A DNA stretch of 64,000 nucleotides from Aeromonas caviae (GTDB lineage Bacteria > Pseudomonadota > Gammaproteobacteria > Enterobacterales > Aeromonadaceae): NCBI RefSeq assembly GCF_000819785.1, contig NZ_CDBK01000087.1:62001-126000 (forward strand), given 5' to 3'. Position 1 is the first letter of the stretch. Each line of letters starts with the position of its first letter. Below are positions 57,948-64,000 of the stretch, in pieces. Both the position numbers and the translations under genes were made by a program. Below the pieces are notes generated by a model. That model was not told where the DNA came from and did not search any database. It saw nothing but the letters and a program-made list of their open reading frames with translations.

Positions 57948-58820
57948 ATGAAATTCTCACTCGGGCCCCTGCTCTTCTACTGGCCCAAGGCCGACACCCA
58001 GGCCTTCTATCAGGCGGCCGCCGCCAGCCAGGCCGACATCCTCTATCTGGGGGAAACCGTCTGCAGCAAGCGGCGCGAACTGAAAGTGGATGACTGGATT
58101 GCCCTCGCCCGTCAGGTGGCGGGCTCCGGCAAGCAGGCGGTACTCTCCACGCTGGCGCTGATCTCAGCTCCCTCCGAGCTCAAGGAGGTAAAGCGGCTGG
58201 TCGACAACGGCGAGCTGATGATCGAGGCCAACGATCTGGGGGCGGTCCAGCTCGCCAGTGAAGCCGGGCTGCCGTTCGTCTGCGGCCCCGCCATCAACGC
58301 CTACAACGCCGACGTGCTGCGCATGCTGCTCAAACAGGGGATGCAGCGCTGGGTGATGCCGGTGGAGCTCTCTCGCGACTGGCTGATGCAGCTCAATCAG
58401 GATCTGGGCAGGGAGCGCCAGCAGTTCGAGGTGGAGGTGTTCGCCTATGGTCATCTGCCGCTCGCCTACTCGGCACGCTGCTTCACCGCCCGCTCCCTCG
58501 ACCGGCCCAAGGACAACTGCGAACTGGCCTGCATCGACTACCCCACCGGGCGACTTGCCAGCAGTCGCGAGGGGCAGAAGGTGTTCAACCTCAACGGCAT
58601 CCAGACCCAGTCCGGTTACTGCTACAACCTGGGCAACGAGCTCAAGGGGATGGAGGGCCTGGTGGATGTGGTGCGCCTCTCGCCCGAAGGCATGGAGACC
58701 CTGACGATGCTGGAGCGCTTCAAGGCCAACGAACAGGGGATGGCCCCCCTGCCCCTGCAGCAGGAGCGGGACTGCAACGGTTACTGGCGCCAGATCCCCG
58801 GCATGAGCCTGGTGGAGTAG
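57948..58820 (+). CDS. ubiV: UbiV, U32-type Fe-S ubiquinone hydroxylation subunit
   Basis: This 290-residue partner of UbiU (YhbV) has cluster ligands C39 (TVCSKRREL) and three cysteines in SARCFTARSLDRPKDNCELAC. The two form the oxygen-independent hydroxylase complex. It ends 27 bases before a strong bidirectional terminator shared with nlpI. Confidence 0.95.
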   Translation: MKFSLGPLLFYWPKADTQAFYQAAAASQADILYLGETVCSKRRELKVDDWIALARQVAGSGKQAVLSTLALISAPSELKEVKRLVDNGELMIEANDLGAVQLASEAGLPFVCGPAINAYNADVLRMLLKQGMQRWVMPVELSRDWLMQLNQDLGRERQQFEVEVFAYGHLPLAYSARCFTARSLDRPKDNCELACIDYPTGRLASSREGQKVFNLNGIQTQSGYCYNLGNELKGMEGLVDVVRLSPEGMETLTMLERFKANEQGMAPLPLQQERDCNGYWRQIPGMSLVE

Positions 58821-58847
58821 CGGTACACCCCGTGTCACCAGACAGCA

Positions 58848-58874
58848 AAAAGGCCTCGTCAAGAGGCCTTTTTC
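58848..58874. terminator. Bidirectional terminator ubiV/nlpI
   Basis: A stem AAAAAGGCCTC / GAGGCCTTTTT with loop GTCAA, with T-runs on both strands between convergent genes. Confidence 0.92.
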
Positions 58875-58895
58875 ATGGGGTTCAAACCCGTTTAG

Positions 58896-59828
58896 TCACG
58901 CTTTGCCGCTCTTGCCCTGGGCTCCGGGTGGCTGGGGCTTGCGCGCCATCAGTTCCAGCTCCAGCAAGGCATAGCGATGCTCGATGAAGTCATAGACGTT
59001 GTTGGCCAGCGCCAGCTTGAAGTAGCTGATGGCTTCCTTGCGGTTACCCTTGGCCAGCTCGAACTTGCCGAGGTAGAAGTAGGTCTCGCACAGGCGCTCG
59101 GCGAGCTCCCTGTTGTCCTTAACCCCTTTCACCACGTTGCTCATCAACTGGGTGGCATTGATGTCGCCCGTATAGAGGCGCACCAGATCCCAGTTCCAGG
59201 CGTCGTCGTCATACTTGTTGAGCCGCTCGCGCATCCGGCTCATGGCCGCCGGTCCGTTGAGCTTCTGCTCGGCCAGATAGAGCCAGATCACCCGATAAGG
59301 GTCTTCCGGTTGCGCCTCGTAGAAGCGCTTCATATCCGCCGCGGCAAGCTCGGGGCGATTGCCGTAATAGAGCGCGATTCCCCGGTTGAGATAGGCGTAG
59401 TCGTAATCCGGGGCGAGCTCCAGGGCGGAGTCGAACGCCTCATAGGCCTCGTCGTAGTTCTGCTGTTGAACCAGATAGACACCGATGAAGTTGTAGGCCT
59501 CGGCAAAATCCGGCTTCTCCCGCAGGGCACGGTTGAAGTCGAGTCGCGCCAGGGAACGCAAGCCCACCCGGTCAAACACCACGGCACGCTCATAGAAGAG
59601 TTCTGCCCGCTGTTCGGTCGTCAATTCCATTTCACTGAGCATCTGCCCGAGTCGCGCCAACGCCAACTCGCTCTGGTAGGAGACCTGCAAGGGGGTCGCC
59701 AATACCAGTGAAGCGGGTTGCGGCTTGGGAACTTGAGGCGCTTTTACCTGACTGCTACTGCTGCAACCCCACAAGGGGAGCAACAACAGGATACCCGTGA
59801 GGTATCCAATCCCTATCCTGACGTTCAA
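58896..59828 (-). CDS. nlpI: Lipoprotein NlpI
   Basis: This 310-residue outer-membrane lipoprotein has a signal ending in LPLWGC and several TPR repeats (AEAYNFIGVYLVQQQNYDEA, YAYLNRGIALYYG). In E. coli NlpI recruits the protease Prc and controls murein endopeptidases. Here it lies between ubiV and a rhodanese gene rather than after pnp. Confidence 0.94.
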   Translation of the reverse strand: MNVRIGIGYLTGILLLLPLWGCSSSSQVKAPQVPKPQPASLVLATPLQVSYQSELALARLGQMLSEMELTTEQRAELFYERAVVFDRVGLRSLARLDFNRALREKPDFAEAYNFIGVYLVQQQNYDEAYEAFDSALELAPDYDYAYLNRGIALYYGNRPELAAADMKRFYEAQPEDPYRVIWLYLAEQKLNGPAAMSRMRERLNKYDDDAWNWDLVRLYTGDINATQLMSNVVKGVKDNRELAERLCETYFYLGKFELAKGNRKEAISYFKLALANNVYDFIEHRYALLELELMARKPQPPGAQGKSGKA

Positions 59829-59918
59829 TGAACACTCCGACGCTTACGCTTGACCCCGCATATGGTAAAGATCACGGGGCCGTTTGTCATGTGGCGCAGC
59901 CCCTCTCCCTCAAATAAA

Positions 59919-60287
59919 TCAGGATTCGACAGGGTATCCGGCGTCGCTCCAGCCGCGAAAGCCTCCATCGACGCTGACGACCCGGGAATAACCCATCTTC
60001 TGCAGGTTATCCGCCACCAGGATGGAGCGAAATCCCCCACCACAATAGAGGTAGAGTTCGGTGTCGGGATCCGGATACCGGGTCTCGATGTCACGCTCTA
60101 TCACCCCGCGCCCGAGATAGGTGGCCCCCGGCAGATGGCCCCTGGCCCACTCGCTCTCTTCGCGCACGTCGATCAGATGAAATGCTCGGCCCTCATCCTG
60201 CCAGCGCTTGATTTGATGCACATCGGTTTCCTGCACCTGCGGGCGGATGGCCTCGACCAGGGCCAGAAAACGGGGATTGTGTTGCAT
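59919..60287 (-). CDS. Rhodanese-like domain protein
   Basis: This 122-residue protein is one rhodanese domain. The loop LYCGGGFRS holds the catalytic Cys (C82), so sulphurtransferase activity is possible. LIDVREESEWARGHLPGA is the typical first half. ATG 60287 has AAGGAG seven bases upstream; the earlier in-frame start at 60338 lies in a terminator-like region. No partner is obvious. Confidence 0.88.
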   Translation of the reverse strand: MQHNPRFLALVEAIRPQVQETDVHQIKRWQDEGRAFHLIDVREESEWARGHLPGATYLGRGVIERDIETRYPDPDTELYLYCGGGFRSILVADNLQKMGYSRVVSVDGGFRGWSDAGYPVES

Positions 60288-60356
60288 GGGCTTGCTCCTT
60301 GCTTTGGGTAATGGATGCTGGGTTGTGGGGAGCATCATGACTCACCCCGGCCACAA

Positions 60357-60384
60357 GAGAAAGGGCGCCTTGCGGCGCCCTTGT
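60357..60384 (-). terminator. Terminator of the yajC-secD-secF operon
   Basis: A stem AAGGGCGCC / GGCGCCCTT, loop TTGC, three bases after the secF stop, with a mixed T-run on the minus strand. Confidence 0.75.
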
Positions 60385-60387
60385 CTG

Positions 60388-61335
60388 TTACGGCAGGATC
60401 TCTTGCTGATCCGCGCCCTCTTTTTCCACCTGGGTCGGCAGCATGTGCTCCCGCTTGATCCCGAGGAACATGGCTGAGGCGCTCGCCACATAGATGGAGG
60501 AGTAGGTCCCGAAGGCCACCCCGATCACCATGGCGATGGAGAAACCGTGGATCAGAGGCCCGCCTTTGAGCAGCAGCGCCACCACCACCACGAAGGTCAA
60601 CCCCGAGGTGATGATGGTCCGGCTCAGGGTCTCGGTCATGGAGAGATCCATGATCTCCGCGGTGTCCCCACGGCGTACCTTGCGGAAATTCTCCCGCACC
60701 CGGTCGAACACGACGATGGTGTCGTTCAGGGAGTACCCCACCAGCGTCATCAGCGCCGCCAGCACGGTCAGGTCGAACTCGTACTGGAAGTAGGCAAAGA
60801 TGCCGAGGGTGATGATCACGTCGTGAGCCAGGGAGAGGATGCCCCCCGTGGCCAGACGCCACTCGAAGCGCACCGCCACGTAGATCAGGATACAGAGGAT
60901 GGAGGCCAGCATGGCCAGGGCACCGTCGGTGGCCAGCTCGTCACCCACGGAGGGACCGACGAACTCGACACGCTTGAGCACGGCGCTCTCGTCGACCAGC
61001 TTGGCGGCCGCCAGGACCTCGTTGCCCTGCTGCTCGACCTTGACGCCCTCTTGGGGGGCCATGCGCACCAACACATCACGGCTGGAGCCGAAGAACTGCA
61101 GGGTCGCCCCGTCAATCTTCTGCTGATCCAGCGCCTCGTGCATCTTGTCCAGGCTCACCGACTGCTGGAACCCCACCTCGATGGTGGTACCGCCGGTGAA
61201 GTCCAGCCCCCAGTTCAGGCCACGATCGTACAGAACGTAGAGGGCGAGCACCGTTACCAGAGCAGAGAGGACCATACCCAGCTTGGCGAAACGCATGAAG
61301 GGGATGGGCTTTTCAAAATGTAGAATTTGAAACAT
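60388..61335 (-). CDS. secF: Protein translocase subunit SecF
   Basis: This 315-residue membrane protein has six helices and a large periplasmic loop. GLDFTGGTTIEVG near residue 48 is the conserved D1 region, and later helices contain VGYSLNDTIVVFDRVREN. With SecD it uses the proton gradient to help protein export. It starts nine bases after secD. Confidence 0.97.
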   Translation of the reverse strand: MFQILHFEKPIPFMRFAKLGMVLSALVTVLALYVLYDRGLNWGLDFTGGTTIEVGFQQSVSLDKMHEALDQQKIDGATLQFFGSSRDVLVRMAPQEGVKVEQQGNEVLAAAKLVDESAVLKRVEFVGPSVGDELATDGALAMLASILCILIYVAVRFEWRLATGGILSLAHDVIITLGIFAYFQYEFDLTVLAALMTLVGYSLNDTIVVFDRVRENFRKVRRGDTAEIMDLSMTETLSRTIITSGLTFVVVVALLLKGGPLIHGFSIAMVIGVAFGTYSSIYVASASAMFLGIKREHMLPTQVEKEGADQQEILP

Positions 61336-61344
61336 GTCTCTTCC

Positions 61345-63198
61345 TTAGATCGGCAGCTTGTCGATGCGCCGTCCACCCCAGGCCAGGTTGATGATGGCGC
61401 GGGATACCGTGATGGCAGTGAACATGGACGCCGTCAGGCCGATCCCGAGGGTCAGGGCGAAGCCCTTGATGGCACCGGTACCGATACCGAACAGGATCAC
61501 GCAGGTGATGAGCGAGGTGACGTTGGAGTCGGCGATGGTGGAGAAGGCGCGATCAAAGCCCAGGTGAATGGCTTGCTGCACCCCGCGACCATTGCGGATC
61601 TCTTCACGAATACGCTCGTAGATCAGCACGTTCGCATCCACCGCCATGCCCAGCGTCAACACGATACCGGCGATGCCCGGCAGGGTCATGGTGGCCCCCG
61701 GGATCATCGACATGATACCGACGATGAGCACCAGGTTCATGGTCAGCGCCAGATTGGCCACCCAGCCGAAGGCACGGTAGTAGATCCCCATGAAGAGCAC
61801 GATCACCAGCATGGCCCAGCCGATGGCTTCCATCCCGCTGTCGATGTTCTGCTGACCCAGGCTCGGGCCTATGGTGCGCTCTTCGACGATCTGGATGGGG
61901 GCAATCAGGGCACCGGCACGCAGCAGCAGCGCCAGGTTGTGGGCTTCGTTGGCGTTGTCGATCCCGGTGATGCGGAACTGGCTACCCAGGCGAGACTGGA
62001 TGGTGGCGACGTTGATCACCTCCTCCTGCTTGCGGAACTTGCGCTTGCCGTCCGGACCAGGCTGACCCACCGGCTTGTACTCGATGAAGACGGTCGCCAT
62101 GCCCTTGCCAACGTTGTCCTTGGTAAAGTTGGCCATCTTGTTGCCACCCTGACCATCGAGCTTGATGTTGACCTGGGGACGGCTGTATTCATCGAAACCG
62201 GACTGGGCACCCACGATGTGGTCACCGGTCAGGATCACGCGCTTTTGCAGTACCACGGGACGACCGTTGCGATCGTTGTAGACCTTGGAGCTCGGCGGCA
62301 CGCGGCCTGCGGCAGCGGCCTGGATATCGGCAGCCTCATCGACCATGTGGAACTCCAGGGTCGCGGTGGCCCCCAGGATCTCCTTGGCACGGGCGGTGTC
62401 CTGGATCCCCGGCAGCTCGACGATGATACGCTCACCGCCCTGCTGCTGGACCAGCGGCTCGGCCACACCCAGTTCGTTCACCCGGTTGCGGATGATGGTG
62501 ATGTTCTGCTCGAGGGCATACTTCTTCACCTCTTTGACCTTGGCTTCGCTCAGACTGGCCAGCAGGATGAAGTCATCCCCTTTCTGGTCGGTGGTGAAGA
62601 CAAGATCCGCATTCTGGCGACGCAGGAAGGAGAGTGCCTTGGCCTGATCGGCCTCGTCACGGAAGACCACCTGCACCTGATCCCCGACCCGGCGTACACC
62701 AGAGTAGCGGATCTTCTGGGTGCGCAGCTCGGCGCGGAAATCCTGCACCATCTGTTCCTGCTGCTTGGCCAGCGCTTCGGCCATGTCCACTTCCATCAGG
62801 AAGTGCACACCGCCCCGCAGGTCAAGGCCGAGCTTCAGGGGCGCCGCGCCGATGGCCTCGAGCCAGGCGGGGGTGGAGGGTGCCAGGTTGAGGGCGGTGA
62901 TGAAGTTGTCGCCCAGCTTGTTGGCCACTATGTCGCGCGCCTTGAGCTGGTCTTCGGTGTTGTTGAAACGGATCAGGATGAAGCCGTGCTCGAACGCCGC
63001 ATGCTTGACCGGGATCTTCGCCTCGTCGAGGGTTTCCTTCACCTGATCGAGGGTTTCTAGTTTGACTTCGGCACCACGGCTGGCAGAGACCTGCAAGGCC
63101 GGGTCTTCGCCGTAAAGATTGGGGGCTGCATATAGAAAACCGATGGCGATCACGACGATCACCATCAGGTATTTCCACAGCGGATAGCGATTTAACAC
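61345..63198 (-). CDS. secD: Protein translocase subunit SecD
   Basis: This 617-residue protein has an N-terminal helix, large periplasmic domains ([15 protein letters not shown] near residue 125) and a C-terminal helical bundle ([20 protein letters not shown]). The Asp in [15 protein letters not shown] corresponds to the proton-relay residue. It lies 18 bases after yajC. Length matches E. coli (615). Confidence 0.97.
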   Translation of the reverse strand: MLNRYPLWKYLMVIVVIAIGFLYAAPNLYGEDPALQVSASRGAEVKLETLDQVKETLDEAKIPVKHAAFEHGFILIRFNNTEDQLKARDIVANKLGDNFITALNLAPSTPAWLEAIGAAPLKLGLDLRGGVHFLMEVDMAEALAKQQEQMVQDFRAELRTQKIRYSGVRRVGDQVQVVFRDEADQAKALSFLRRQNADLVFTTDQKGDDFILLASLSEAKVKEVKKYALEQNITIIRNRVNELGVAEPLVQQQGGERIIVELPGIQDTARAKEILGATATLEFHMVDEAADIQAAAAGRVPPSSKVYNDRNGRPVVLQKRVILTGDHIVGAQSGFDEYSRPQVNIKLDGQGGNKMANFTKDNVGKGMATVFIEYKPVGQPGPDGKRKFRKQEEVINVATIQSRLGSQFRITGIDNANEAHNLALLLRAGALIAPIQIVEERTIGPSLGQQNIDSGMEAIGWAMLVIVLFMGIYYRAFGWVANLALTMNLVLIVGIMSMIPGATMTLPGIAGIVLTLGMAVDANVLIYERIREEIRNGRGVQQAIHLGFDRAFSTIADSNVTSLITCVILFGIGTGAIKGFALTLGIGLTASMFTAITVSRAIINLAWGGRRIDKLPI

Positions 63199-63216
63199 GC
63201 TGTGCTCCTCGGGAGA

Positions 63217-63552
63217 TTAGAGGGACTGGATAGAACCCTTGGGCAGAACGGCAGAGACGAAGTCACGCTTGATGGTGACCTGGGTCTGATCGTTCAGGGC
63301 CAGCACAATGTAGTCGCTGTCGGCGGAAACCTTGGCGATCTTGCCGACCAGGCCACCGGAAGTGAGCACTTCGTCGCCCTTGGAGAGGGAGCTCATCAGA
63401 TTGCGATGCTCCTTGGCACGCTTGGCCTGGGGACGGTAGATCATGAAGTAGAAGATGAGACCGAACACGGCCAGCATGATGATCATTTCCATGCCACCAC
63501 CCTGTGCTGCCGGAGCCGCGCCTTCTGCATACGCCTTGGAGATAATGCTCAT
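63217..63552 (-). CDS. yajC: Sec translocase accessory protein YajC
   Basis: This 111-residue protein has a single N-terminal helix (MIIMLAVFGLIFYFMIYRPQ) followed by a cytoplasmic domain (LSKGDEVLTSGGLVGKIAKV). It belongs to the SecDF-YajC holo-translocon. It follows tgt by 50 bases, as in E. coli. Confidence 0.96.
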   Translation of the reverse strand: MSIISKAYAEGAAPAAQGGGMEMIIMLAVFGLIFYFMIYRPQAKRAKEHRNLMSSLSKGDEVLTSGGLVGKIAKVSADSDYIVLALNDQTQVTIKRDFVSAVLPKGSIQSL

Positions 63553-63602
63553 TTAACAACCTCTTATTGATGTAGATTTGAATACTAACTTATATGTCGT
63601 TG

Positions 63603-64000
<398 letters not shown>

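Overview
The window is a GC-rich gammaproteobacterial chromosome segment, most likely from Aeromonas. The evidence is fusion-type nuoCD complex I, which Vibrio generally lacks, a MotC/MotD-type stator pair, a tRNA-Ser(GGA) nearly identical to the enterobacterial gene, and an enterobacterial-like order around isc, hisS/der and purL. It is core genome: no prophage, insertion sequence, integrase or CRISPR array was seen. Two genes run off the edges, a PAS-GGDEF-EAL gene on the left and tgt on the right.

Layout. 1-9.7 kb is a mixed regulatory and metabolic stretch: a c-di-GMP enzyme, a DUF2982-like membrane protein, a LysR regulator, a receiver-CheC protein with a small PAS protein, L-threonine aldolase, an SDR enzyme, an HTH regulator, a YdhF-type aldo/keto reductase, an RRM RNA-binding protein and an unknown membrane protein. 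9.9-12.6 kb holds mepA and a LemA/TPM/TPM operon. 12.7-13.4 kb is a tRNA-Ser(GGA) transcription unit with degenerate tRNA fragments and three terminators. 13.8-15.5 kb is a flagellar stator pair. 15.7-30.9 kb is the full 13-gene nuoABCDEFGHIJKLMN operon.

31.1-36.7 kb has purL and mltF diverging from a shared promoter region with a PurR-like box. Next come a small basic ORF and a long minus-strand array in the enterobacterial order. Read from the right it is trmJ, iscRSUA-hscBA-fdx, two tandem pepB genes, ndk, rlmN, pilW, rodZ, ispG, hisS, yfgM, bamB, der and yfgJ. 56.2-58.8 kb has ubiT diverging from ubiUV (oxygen-independent ubiquinone hydroxylation). 58.9-64 kb is nlpI, a rhodanese, and secF-secD-yajC-tgt.

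The themes are respiration and Fe-S biogenesis (complex I, ISC, UbiUVT, IspG, RlmN), envelope assembly (BamB, RodZ, PilW, MltF, MepA, NlpI, SecDF-YajC) and translation or RNA modification (HisS, Der, RlmN, TrmJ, Tgt). The most unusual observations are short ORFs filling the gaps between complex I genes and ending on the next start codon, the rtT-like repeats after tRNA-Ser, the tandem pepB copies without iscX, and the receiver-CheC protein with only one intact-looking phosphatase signature.
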